Below, in pieces: positions 26,119 through 33,204 of a stretch of DNA of 64,000 nt (positions are counted from its first letter, which is position 1; the number at the start of each line of letters is the position of its first letter). The translations under genes were made by a program, and so were the position numbers. The stretch is from JAFAMS01 sp049520515. GTDB taxonomy: Bacteria; Vulcanimicrobiota; Vulcanimicrobiia; Vulcanimicrobiales; Vulcanimicrobiaceae. The notes under the pieces are model-generated. The model was not told the DNA's origin. It made no database searches and was given only the letters and a program-made list of their open reading frames with translations. The stretch covers positions 1-64,000 of the forward strand of contig JBEKPS010000006.1 in assembly GCA_049520515.1 (NCBI GenBank). Direction: 5' to 3'.

Positions 26119-27510
26119 GTGAATTCGCTCAAGTGGCGGATCGCGCTGGCTTACGCCGGGCTGTTCGTCGTCGCGCTTGCGGTTGCGGCCGTCGCGATCA
26201 ATATCGCCTTCCGCACGATCCTTCTCAACCAGGCCGAGCTGCGTACGCAGCTCGTCGCCACGCAGATTCGCCGGACGATCGAGCCGTTCGGGCTCGTCAC
26301 GACCGGCTCCGATCAAGCCATTGCGGCCTTCGTTGCGACACAAAGCAATTTGGAATCGTGGTCGTCGGCGACGACGCTCGTGCAAATCGACAATCCGCAA
26401 GGCCAACCGATCGGCAAGAGCAGCAACACGGGTTCGTTCATCTTCCCAGCCGACAAAACGCTGAGCGTCAAGGACCATAGCAAAACCTACATTCTCGGCG
26501 ATTTGCTCGTTCACGACGAAGCACTGGTCGAGAACAGTCACATCATCGCAATCGCGCATATCGGCGAACGCCTCGATGCGATGCGTCAGGTGCTGACCGG
26601 TGCGCGCAACATTCTCGTGATCGTGACAATCGCAGCGTTTTTTCTTGTGATTGCAACCTCAATTGCAATCGCGACGCTGGTTCTCGATCCCGTCAAGCGG
26701 TTGACGGACGCAATGGAAGAGATCGGCTCCGAGCAACTCGGGCGGCGCATCGGCTGGAGCGGACGTAGAGACGAGCTCGGACGATTGGCGGCCGCCTTCG
26801 ACCGCATGCTCGATCGCTTGCAGGCCGCGTTCGCGCGCGAGCGTCAGTTCATCTCCGATGCATCGCACGAACTGAAAACGCCGTTGACCGTCATCAACGC
26901 AAACGCGCAGATGCTGCAGCGCTGGGCAGATCGCGACGATCGGATTCGGGCTGAAAGTTTGAGCGCAATCATCGACGAGAGCGCCGGGCTGGCCGGGATG
27001 GTGAACGGCATGCTGCTGCTCGCGAAGGCCGATTCGGGCGATCAGATTCCAAAAGAGCCGCTCGATTTGAACGCGGTCGTGCGCGACCCCGTCGAATCTG
27101 CGCGCGCCAAAGCCGAAGGGAAAGGCCTGTCGCTGGATTTCGAGCCGAGCCCCGAGAGCGCGATCGTCTACGGGTCGGAGTCGCTCTTACGTCAGCTCTT
27201 CGGCAACCTGATCGATAACGCGATCAAGTTCACAGACCATGGCGGGGTGCGCGTTCGACTGATCGTGGATGGCATAGAAGTCGTGGGGGAAGTGATCGAC
27301 TCGGGGAGCGGGATCGACGAGGAGTCGATCGACCGCGTTTTCGACCGCTTTTACCGAACCGACAAGTCCCGCACCCGGGCGGTCGAGGGGACGGGGCTTG
27401 GCCTGGCGATCGTCCGGAGCATCGCCCGGGTCCATTCCGGAAGCGTCCAGGCAGGCAGGCGCCCAGAAGGCGGCTCTATTTTCACCGTCCGGCTCCCGCA
27501 CGAACGCTAA
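26119..27510 (+). CDS. Sensor histidine kinase (HAMP-HisKA-HATPase)
   Basis: The 463-aa partner of the upstream regulator starts at GTG 26119. TM1 is at about 10-30, an extracytoplasmic sensor at about 31-160, and TM2 at about 162-185. HAMP lies at 186-240. HisKA contains FISDASHELKTPLTVI with the phospho-His. The N, G1 and G2 boxes of the ATPase are visible as LFGNLIDNAIKFT, DSGSGIDEESIDRVFDRFYR and GTGLGLAIVRSI. It is of the EnvZ/BaeS class. Confidence 0.95.
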   Translation: MNSLKWRIALAYAGLFVVALAVAAVAINIAFRTILLNQAELRTQLVATQIRRTIEPFGLVTTGSDQAIAAFVATQSNLESWSSATTLVQIDNPQGQPIGKSSNTGSFIFPADKTLSVKDHSKTYILGDLLVHDEALVENSHIIAIAHIGERLDAMRQVLTGARNILVIVTIAAFFLVIATSIAIATLVLDPVKRLTDAMEEIGSEQLGRRIGWSGRRDELGRLAAAFDRMLDRLQAAFARERQFISDASHELKTPLTVINANAQMLQRWADRDDRIRAESLSAIIDESAGLAGMVNGMLLLAKADSGDQIPKEPLDLNAVVRDPVESARAKAEGKGLSLDFEPSPESAIVYGSESLLRQLFGNLIDNAIKFTDHGGVRVRLIVDGIEVVGEVIDSGSGIDEESIDRVFDRFYRTDKSRTRAVEGTGLGLAIVRSIARVHSGSVQAGRRPEGGSIFTVRLPHER

Positions 27511-27520
27511 ACCAATCCCA

Positions 27521-28597
27521 ATGACCGCCCTTAGCCCTGGGGTGTACGCTTGCTTCGTGGGTCCGAGACTCGTTGGGCGAGGGGTTGCGGCAGCAGCCTT
27601 GCTCGCTTTGTTTCTTTTCGCGGGCCGCGCAGCAAGCGCGGACTCGCCGCTTATTGACGCCTCGAATCAGCCCATCGTCCTCATCCAGCACAGCGCGCCC
27701 ATTACGATCCAGACATGGGATCGGCCGCAGATCAGCGTCGACGACGGCGGCGGCGAACCGCCGATCGTCCAGCGCCGGCCCGGGAACCGCACCCCTGGAG
27801 GCTCGTCCTCGCTCCCTTATTCGGTCCCCATTCCCGCCGTCTCGGTACCCGCTCCCGACGGCCAGCCGGTCACGCTCGGACCCGAAGAGTTTCCGGTGCA
27901 GATCCCGCCGGGTGCGCACGATACGCTGCGGATTCAAGTTCCGCCAACCCAGTCGACCGTTTACGTGCCCGCAGACACCTCGGTGCTCTCGATCAACGGC
28001 ACCGGCAGCACGCGCATCGAGAATTATCACGGACAGCTGATCGCGCAGCAACGAGCTGGACCCCTCGTGCTGCACAATGTCAGCGGCGACGCGTTCGTCC
28101 AAAATCTGCGTGGGCAGATTTTCGTCGTTGATTCGCAGTTCGATCGGCTGCGCACGCGCACAGCGCTGAACAACATGATCTTCCAGCGCTGCGACGTCAA
28201 ACAAATCGAAGCAACAAGCGAACGTGGCTCGATCGTCTACAACAACGGCTCGTTTCAACCCGGACTCGCACGCTTCGAAACGGTCACCGGTCACGTCGCG
28301 CTCGGCGTCAACGGCGGCGCAAATATCGCCGTCAAAGGCCAACCCGGACAGATCTATCAGAATTTCGATCATCCGTCCGAATTCAACAATCGCAACGGCG
28401 AGGCCAACGCGCGCGTCGGCGGCGGCGGACCGCTCGTCAATGTCGTGACGCGACAAGGTCGCGTCTATCTCTACGACGGCTCGCTCATGACGCGCCGTCA
28501 GCTCCCCGCGCATTGGGGACAAGTGCGAGCACCGCTCGAACGCGCACGCCAACAACACGAGATGGGGCAGCCGAGCTATCAACGGCGGCCGCCGTAA
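27521..28597 (+). CDS. Secreted protein of unknown function (DUF4097-like beta structure)
   Basis: The 358-aa protein starts at ATG 27521, 10 nt after the kinase gene. A signal peptide (about residues 18-40, VAAAALLALFLFAGRAASA) precedes a Pro/Gly-rich segment (about 60-130). A repetitive beta region follows, with TSVLSINGTGSTRIENYHGQ, LVLHNVSGDAFVQ, LRGQIFVVDSQ and GSIVYNNGSFQP. Such stacked short strands resemble adhesin-like or DUF4097 beta-helices. The C-terminus is Arg/Gln-rich. It may be the sensor's extracytoplasmic partner or target; that is only inferred from position. Confidence 0.7.
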   Translation: MTALSPGVYACFVGPRLVGRGVAAAALLALFLFAGRAASADSPLIDASNQPIVLIQHSAPITIQTWDRPQISVDDGGGEPPIVQRRPGNRTPGGSSSLPYSVPIPAVSVPAPDGQPVTLGPEEFPVQIPPGAHDTLRIQVPPTQSTVYVPADTSVLSINGTGSTRIENYHGQLIAQQRAGPLVLHNVSGDAFVQNLRGQIFVVDSQFDRLRTRTALNNMIFQRCDVKQIEATSERGSIVYNNGSFQPGLARFETVTGHVALGVNGGANIAVKGQPGQIYQNFDHPSEFNNRNGEANARVGGGGPLVNVVTRQGRVYLYDGSLMTRRQLPAHWGQVRAPLERARQQHEMGQPSYQRRPP

Positions 28598-28638
28598 ACG
28601 TTACGGCGTGATCCCGAGCTGCTTATCCAGCGCGCGTA

Positions 28639-28875
28639 TTAAGGTGGGCATCCTTGATTCTGCCACTCCTTGAATTTCGCGCACATCTCAGGAGTCCAAC
28701 GCTCGCCCGTTGAGGGTGGAGGCATCGTGCCTTCACTGACGGTCTTGTAGATCGCATCGGCACTCTTCGTCACGGAGTCTTTATCTGAAAGATCCATGCC
28801 GGCGTTCTTCATGTGGGCGACGTCGATGTCGGTGAACATAGGCCGAATATCTTTGGCGAAACTTAGCTTGTCCAT
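28639..28875 (-). CDS. Small cytochrome c-like protein lacking the heme motif
   Basis: The product is 78 aa with no signal peptide. The opening LSFAKDIRPMF is the usual start of planctomycete-type cytochrome c domains, and the end (GTMPPPSTGERW...FKEWQNQGCPP) also matches the MPP-W-x-W-x-x-G C-terminus of such domains. The CxxCH heme-attachment site that should follow DIRPMF is absent (TDIDVAHMKNAGMDL instead). It may be a heme-free relic used as a binding domain. It stands alone between two genes on the opposite strand. Confidence 0.65.
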   Translation of the reverse strand: MDKLSFAKDIRPMFTDIDVAHMKNAGMDLSDKDSVTKSADAIYKTVSEGTMPPPSTGERWTPEMCAKFKEWQNQGCPP

Positions 28876-28961
28876 GGGGCGTGGATAGGGTCGTCACAGC
28901 GCCTGAACCCTGCTGAGGTTCCACGAGGGTCGTGCGACCCGCCACGAAAAAGAGCAGCCCC

Positions 28962-29402
28962 ATGCGAGTTCTCGTTATGTTCGACGGCTCCGACGACGGT
29001 TTTGCCGGGCTCGCGCGCCCGGTCGCGATGCTCAAAGCGTCTGGAAGCAACCACGAGATAATGTGCGCGCTCGTTGGATGGCCGCCGCGCAAGTCGCCGA
29101 TCTGGGATCGCGCGTTTACGAAACAGCCAATTCTCGACGACCTGCATCGCGCGATGGCCGAGGTCGCATCGACCGAGTTCAAGCGCCTGCGTGATTTGTT
29201 CGCCGGTGTAGGCAACGTGACGACGGAGTACCTCGAAGGCGATCCGATCACCGAGCTCGTCGCGCTCGTCGACCGTCAGAAGCCCGACATCTTGGTCGGA
29301 AGCTTCACGCGCGGCAACGATGCAGAAAGCGTTGAAGCCGTGGTCTTCGGAGTCGTGCGACGCACGACCGTACCAACGCTCCTAACGTTCGGGAAAATCT
29401 AA
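28962..29402 (+). CDS. Universal-stress-protein-like
   Basis: The protein is 146 aa. MRVLVMFDGSDDGFAGL matches the first strand and phosphate loop of USP proteins. ILVGSFTRGNDAESVEAVVFGVVRRTTVPTLL resembles the C-terminal G-2x-G-9x-G(S/T) nucleotide-binding motif in reduced form (quoted here as ILVGSFTRGN and VRRTTVPTLL). Soluble and cytosolic. The role is unknown. Its stop overlaps the convergent secreted-protein gene (CTAA). Confidence 0.7.
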   Translation: MRVLVMFDGSDDGFAGLARPVAMLKASGSNHEIMCALVGWPPRKSPIWDRAFTKQPILDDLHRAMAEVASTEFKRLRDLFAGVGNVTTEYLEGDPITELVALVDRQKPDILVGSFTRGNDAESVEAVVFGVVRRTTVPTLLTFGKI

Positions 29403-30265
29403 CGCCTGAGAAGTAAGCTGACTCCGCCGAAGAGCGGACTGTCACAAAGCGACTGAACCGCCGCAACCGCTTCCGTTGACTCGGCTTGTGTGGCCAATCG
29501 CGTATACGTAGCCATGTACAGATGCAAATTTGCCAGCACGGCGAGCTCGTGCACAACGGCGTCACCGCCCATTGGCAGCGACATCTTTCCCGTAATCTCT
29601 GCAGCCTGAAATCTCCCGCAATGTTTTTCTTCTAGTTCGACGCCCGAGATCTTTAGGTCAGATAGAGCCTGAATTTTCTTCATTGCCGTTTTCATCGACG
29701 TCGAATCGGATGCAACACTCACAACGTTGATGTTTTCGCCAAAGGCACCCGGCACGTTGGGGGCGCGGAAAATCTCCGCAACGCCGAAAGCCTTCATCCC
29801 ATCAGGCACGGTGAATTTCGTCCATCCAGCCGGAGGGGTGATGTATTTGCTCGTCTGATCCGCCGTCGGCCCGAAGTCCGGAGCCTTCATGTAAAAGTTG
29901 TCGATCCTTTGCGAATCGTCAAATTGAAGATACACGTCCACCGTCTGTGACGTAAATTTGAGGATGTACCGGCTTCCCTCATGCGGTGCGTTCGGGTCAG
30001 GATCAAACGATCGTTGCACACTTTTGTAGTCGCCGAGCATCATCTTTAACGCGAACGGCAGTGCCTTCACTTTTTCGGATGTGAAGAATTCCGCTACGTT
30101 GGGAGCGAAATCGCTCGGCGGAAGAGTACCCGTTGTGAGCCATTCGTCAAGAAGGCGAATTCCGATATCGTTGCTTGACGGAGTCGGAGCCGGCGTCGCC
30201 GTTTGTGCCGAGGCCGGGACAACGAACATGGCCGCAATGATGAGCGCGATAAGGAATCGATGCAT
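29399..30265 (-). CDS. Secreted protein of unknown function
   Basis: The 288-aa protein has a clear signal peptide (MHRFLIALIIAAMFVVPASAQ) followed by a Thr/Pro linker. The mature part is mixed alpha/beta with one pair of Cys (EKHCGRFQ and SLCDSPLFGG). I recognise no domain. It lies 3 nt after the MBL hydrolase gene, so the two are probably in one operon with the GNAT gene upstream. Confidence 0.65.
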   Translation of the reverse strand: MHRFLIALIIAAMFVVPASAQTATPAPTPSSNDIGIRLLDEWLTTGTLPPSDFAPNVAEFFTSEKVKALPFALKMMLGDYKSVQRSFDPDPNAPHEGSRYILKFTSQTVDVYLQFDDSQRIDNFYMKAPDFGPTADQTSKYITPPAGWTKFTVPDGMKAFGVAEIFRAPNVPGAFGENINVVSVASDSTSMKTAMKKIQALSDLKISGVELEEKHCGRFQAAEITGKMSLPMGGDAVVHELAVLANLHLYMATYTRLATQAESTEAVAAVQSLCDSPLFGGVSLLLRR

Positions 30266-30268
30266 CTC

Positions 30269-31063
30269 TTAAGCCAGCTCGGTTTCAAGATCGAGCGTCC
30301 AACCGTCGCGCGCGGCATAGACGCGTAACCCGAGCTCATCTTCGATCGATTGCGCGAGCTTGCGCGGATCGGCTTCGAGCATTCGCGTTCCAAAATGCGT
30401 GAGGACGGCTACGCGTGGACGCACCGCGGCGATGATCGACTTCGCTTGCTCGAGCGTCATGTGGTCGACGTCGAGCTTGTCTTCGTAGCGCAGCACGTTG
30501 ACGATCAGCGCGTCCGGCTTGTACGCCGTATAATCGGTAATCAAGCCGTCGAAGTAACGCGTGCACGGAAGATACGAGACGCGCACCTCGCTGCCATTAT
30601 CCGGATAGCGTAGGTGTAAGCCGTACGTCTCGACGGGATGATGGTGGCGAATCGAGCCGGTGATCTCGACTTCGCCGATCATATATGGTCCGCCGTGTTC
30701 GCGCAGATGTTCCCAGCGCGGCACAAATCGGCGCAGATACGGAAAAATGACCGGCTCGCCTTCGACTGCATCTTGCGGAGCGAGCACCATGCCGCGCGGT
30801 CGCCATCCACCCTGCGACATCGCCTCGATCATGACGTTCACATCAGCAGAATGATCGAGATGTTTGTGTGAGAGGACGATCGCATCCAGCTTCGCCGGCT
30901 CGCACGGCGGAACGTGCGAGAGCGCGCGCACGAGCGCACCCGGCCCGGGATCGACGTGAATTTGCGTGTTGCCGAAGCGCCACCACATTCCACCCGAGGC
31001 GCGAATCTGACGCGCGACGACGAAGCGCGCGCCTCCCGTCCCTAAGAAGAGGATGCTTTTCGT
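30269..31063 (-). CDS. MBL-fold metallo-hydrolase, start codon non-canonical
   Basis: The metallo-beta-lactamase fold is shown by SHKHLDHSADVN (HxHxDH) and by later metal ligands in RHHHPVETYG and LTHFGTRML. The first ATG in frame (30988) lies within the fold. Upstream, ILFLGTGGARFVVARQIRASGG is the expected first strand and loop (quoted in part as LFLGTGGARF and RQIRASGG). That frame contains no ATG/GTG/TTG/CTG near the N-terminus. ACG 31063, with GGGA 8 nt upstream, or ATC 31054 could serve. The gene overlaps the end of the GNAT gene. The substrate is unknown; a phosphodiester or lactone is typical. Confidence 0.78.
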   Translation of the reverse strand, partial: TKSILFLGTGGARFVVARQIRASGGMWWRFGNTQIHVDPGPGALVRALSHVPPCEPAKLDAIVLSHKHLDHSADVNVMIEAMSQGGWRPRGMVLAPQDAVEGEPVIFPYLRRFVPRWEHLREHGGPYMIGEVEITGSIRHHHPVETYGLHLRYPDNGSEVRVSYLPCTRYFDGLITDYTAYKPDALIVNVLRYEDKLDVDHMTLEQAKSIIAAVRPRVAVLTHFGTRMLEADPRKLAQSIEDELGLRVYAARDGWTLDLETELA

Positions 31064-31587
31064 AACGAGAGTCCCATGTACGCGATGTCGTACAACGTTC
31101 CGTCCGACGCCTTAGCGTGGTCGATCAAGAGGCCTTCGTGGCGGAAGCCGAGTTTTTCGAAGACACGCACGGTGTCACGATCTTCGACGAGCATGCGCGC
31201 GACGATACGTTCGAGTCCGAGTTCGCCGCCGAGCTGAATCGTGCGATCGACGAGCAGCGTGCCCAGACCCAGTCCGCGGGCATCGTTGGAAACGACGACG
31301 AGGATGCTGCCCAGATGGCGCTTCCACTTTGCCGCATCGCGCTGCAGAACCGTGAATCCGATGATCTTATCGTTACGGCGCGCAACCGCTCCGATCGCGT
31401 TGCTCTTGTTGGCCGGATCGGTCCAGCGCGCAATGACGCCGTCGTCATCGATATCGAATCCGACGAACAGCAGATCGCGTTCGGGAAGCGCACGCAGCAG
31501 CGCGGCGACCTCCGCTGTGTCGTTCTGATCGAGCGGATCGATCGTGACGTTCGAGGCATCACGCAAACGTTGACTCGGCGCGCTCAT
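31042..31587 (-). CDS. GNAT acetyltransferase
   Basis: The 181-aa protein has the CoA loop NDARGLGLGTLLVDRTIQ and the C-terminal DRDTVRVFEKLGFRHEGLL typical of RimJ/RimL-like or PhnO-like GNATs. It overlaps the MBL gene and is first in the GNAT-MBL-secreted protein run. The acceptor is unknown. Confidence 0.85.
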   Translation of the reverse strand: MSAPSQRLRDASNVTIDPLDQNDTAEVAALLRALPERDLLFVGFDIDDDGVIARWTDPANKSNAIGAVARRNDKIIGFTVLQRDAAKWKRHLGSILVVVSNDARGLGLGTLLVDRTIQLGGELGLERIVARMLVEDRDTVRVFEKLGFRHEGLLIDHAKASDGTLYDIAYMGLSLRKASSS

Positions 31588-31601
31588 CGCGCCGCACTTG
31601 C

Positions 31602-31635
31602 CCTAAAAAGAAAGCGGCCCCTTTAGGGAGCCGCT
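31602..31635 (-). terminator. Intrinsic terminator after the phasin gene
   Basis: Read on the minus strand, AGCGGCTCCC and GGGGCCGCT form a stem around TAAA, followed by TTCTTTTT. A T-run also follows on the plus strand, so it may work in both directions. Confidence 0.75.
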
Positions 31636-31661
31636 CGATCTAGTTTTTCTTACGTTTCGGC

Positions 31662-32090
31662 TTAGTTTGTCGAGACGGTTGGACGCTGGATCTCTTCGAC
31701 TCGCTTAGCAAAGCCTTCATAGGTTTGGTCGGCTGCGTCTTTGACGTAGGCGATGTTGTTGATTCCGGTGCGAAAAAGCCCACGCAGCGATTCCACTGCG
31801 GTTTCTTGCCACTCGGCACCGTTCTTGGCGATTTTCTCGGCAAGCGTGGCCGATTCGGCTCCGGTCTTTTGCGCGGCTGCGACGTTCAGCTCGACGAGCT
31901 GTCCGGCGCGGTCGAGGTTCTCACGATACGCCGCTTCGAACGCGGTCGACGTGTACGGACGCGACACAATCTCGTACGACGATTTCATATGCTCGAGGAA
32001 GCGGTGATTCGCATTCGCGGCGGCTTCCATCATAAGACCATACGTGCCGCTGAAGAGGTCGAGATAGCTCTTGGTTTGATCGTTACTCAT
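31662..32090 (-). CDS. Phasin family protein
   Basis: This 142-aa, mostly helical and Ala-rich protein has the phasin layout: YLDLFSGTYGLMMEAAANANHR, VELNVAAAQKTGAESATLAE and GAEWQETAVESLRGLFRTG are amphipathic helices (first given in part: LFSGTYGLMMEAAANAN). Phasins coat polyhydroxyalkanoate granules. ATG 32090 overlaps the padR stop by 8 nt, so the PadR regulator and phasin are one unit. No PHA synthase is in the window. Confidence 0.78.
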   Translation of the reverse strand: MSNDQTKSYLDLFSGTYGLMMEAAANANHRFLEHMKSSYEIVSRPYTSTAFEAAYRENLDRAGQLVELNVAAAQKTGAESATLAEKIAKNGAEWQETAVESLRGLFRTGINNIAYVKDAADQTYEGFAKRVEEIQRPTVSTN

Positions 32091-32475
32091 CGTTCTTTTT
32101 ACTCCACTTTCCGGTATAGAGGCTGAAGAACGCGTCCAAGTTTTCCCGGTACTGTTCGAGCGACGAGCGCCAGATATCGAGTGCCGCTGCACCTGCGTCC
32201 GTGAGCGTGTAGACACGTCGCGCCGGACCTTGTTCTTTGGGGTCCCACCATGACGTGATGTAGCCGTCGCGTTCGAGCTGCCGTAGCGCCCTGTAGACCG
32301 TCCCCGGATCGGAGACGACCGCGAAGTTTTCCTTGAGAGCTTTCATGATCTCGTAGCCGTGCAGTTGATAGCCCTTGAGCATCACCAGCAGCCACGCCAT
32401 CAGGTAGTTCTTAGGAGTCCCCCGCGGAGGGAGCCCGGCTTCTTTACTTCGGGCGGGTTCGGTATCGTTCTTCAT
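32083..32475 (-). CDS. PadR-family transcriptional regulator
   Basis: The 130-aa protein has a winged helix (about 25-105) with LMAWLLVMLKGYQLHGYEIM, GTVYRALRQLERDGYI and RRVYTLTDAG, all diagnostic of PadR (first motif abbreviated LLKGY-type: MLKGYQLHGYEIM). A short C-terminal helix serves for dimerisation. It likely controls its own promoter (32497-32526) and the overlapping phasin gene. The ligand is unknown. Confidence 0.9.
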   Translation of the reverse strand: MKNDTEPARSKEAGLPPRGTPKNYLMAWLLVMLKGYQLHGYEIMKALKENFAVVSDPGTVYRALRQLERDGYITSWWDPKEQGPARRVYTLTDAGAAALDIWRSSLEQYRENLDAFFSLYTGKWSKKNDE

Positions 32476-32496
32476 CTCTGAGTTTGTGATAGTGAC

Positions 32497-32526
32497 ATTT
32501 TACACCTATATGCAATACCGGGTCAA
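32497..32526 (-). promoter_or_regulatory. Predicted padR-phasin promoter
   Basis: On the minus strand, TTGACC (32521-32526), an 18-bp spacer and TAAAAT (32497-32502) precede padR with a leader of about 15 nt. GTGTAAAATGTCAC across the -10 is a partly symmetrical candidate operator. Confidence 0.55.
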
Positions 32527-32533
32527 GGGGAGG

Positions 32534-33007
32534 TCAGGCTGCAGTTTCGGCGCTTGCTGCCTGCTCCGGAGCAACTGAGCGCACGTCGGTCACCAGCACG
32601 ACGGCTTGGCCATCGACGACTTTGACGCCGTCCTGGTTCGTGCACTGGGTGAGCAACGTGAGGACGCCTTTCTCGGCGCGGAATTTAGAGACGATCACGG
32701 TCGCTGTGATCGTGTCGCCGAGGTAGACGGGAGCCAAGAAACTGACGTTTTGGCTCAAATAGATCGTCCCGGGCCCCGGGAATTTCGTTCCCAGAATCGC
32801 CGAGATATACGACACGGCGAGCATTCCGTGGGCGATTCGTCGCCCGAAGCGGGTGCCGGCCGCGTACGTTTCATCGAGGTGGACGGGGTTGGTGTCGCCT
32901 GTGACTGCAGCGAACCCCTCGACGTCCGCAGCTGTGACCACACGGGTCAGCGAGGCGCTCTGGCCTTCCGTGAAATCCATGACCAATAAGGGTTCGGCAT
33001 TTCCCAA
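32534..33007 (-). CDS. MaoC-like (R)-specific enoyl-CoA hydratase
   Basis: The 157-aa hot-dog-fold protein has the hydratase 2 motif: FAAVTGDTNPVHLDETYA and RRIAHGMLAVS carry the catalytic Asp and His. PhaJ-type members send beta-oxidation intermediates as (R)-3-hydroxyacyl-CoA to polyhydroxyalkanoate synthesis; position next to padR-phasin favours that role. The start is ATG 33007; the ATG at 32980 is an alternative. A fatty-acid or (mycolate-like) dehydratase role cannot be excluded. Confidence 0.85.
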   Translation of the reverse strand: MGNAEPLLVMDFTEGQSASLTRVVTAADVEGFAAVTGDTNPVHLDETYAAGTRFGRRIAHGMLAVSYISAILGTKFPGPGTIYLSQNVSFLAPVYLGDTITATVIVSKFRAEKGVLTLLTQCTNQDGVKVVDGQAVVLVTDVRSVAPEQAASAETAA

Positions 33008-33017
33008 CTATATGCAT

Positions 33018-33045
33018 GTCACCCCGAGCTACGGCTCGGTGCTGG
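33018..33045. repeat. REP-like palindrome TGTCA(C)CCCGAGC
   Basis: TGTCACCCCGAGCTACGGCTCGG contains a perfect stem CCGAGC/GCTCGG (33025-33040, shown in short). It resembles the TGTCATCCCGAGCGAAG elements at 48241 and 58113. It overlaps the end of the small gene at 33029 and could also stop its transcript. Confidence 0.45.
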
Positions 33046-33166
33046 AAGGCGGGTCGGACGCTGGGAACGACTCGGCGAGCTCTTCGTCATACTCGTCGAG
33101 GCCTTCATCGATATCCACCCCGTTGGGCGGCGTCTTGGTCTCCTCGAGGTCTTTGTCTCGCTCCAT
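33029..33166 (-). CDS. Small acidic protein with ESFPASDPPS tail
   Basis: The 45-aa product begins MERDKDLEETKTPPNG and ends EELAESFPASDPPSSTEP. The ESFPASDPP tail recurs in many short uncharacterised bacterial proteins, which is the main support for a real gene; the ribosome-binding site is weak. It is strongly acidic and probably disordered. Its function is unknown. Confidence 0.6.
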   Translation of the reverse strand: MERDKDLEETKTPPNGVDIDEGLDEYDEELAESFPASDPPSSTEP

Positions 33167-33204
33167 GCGGCGAGTTTCGAGGGGCGGGCGAACCCGCCTC
33201 GCGG

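Noticed and set aside
25546..26559. 337-codon antisense frame over the two-component genes
   Set aside because: Both sense genes are unmistakable; the antisense product is low-complexity and charged.
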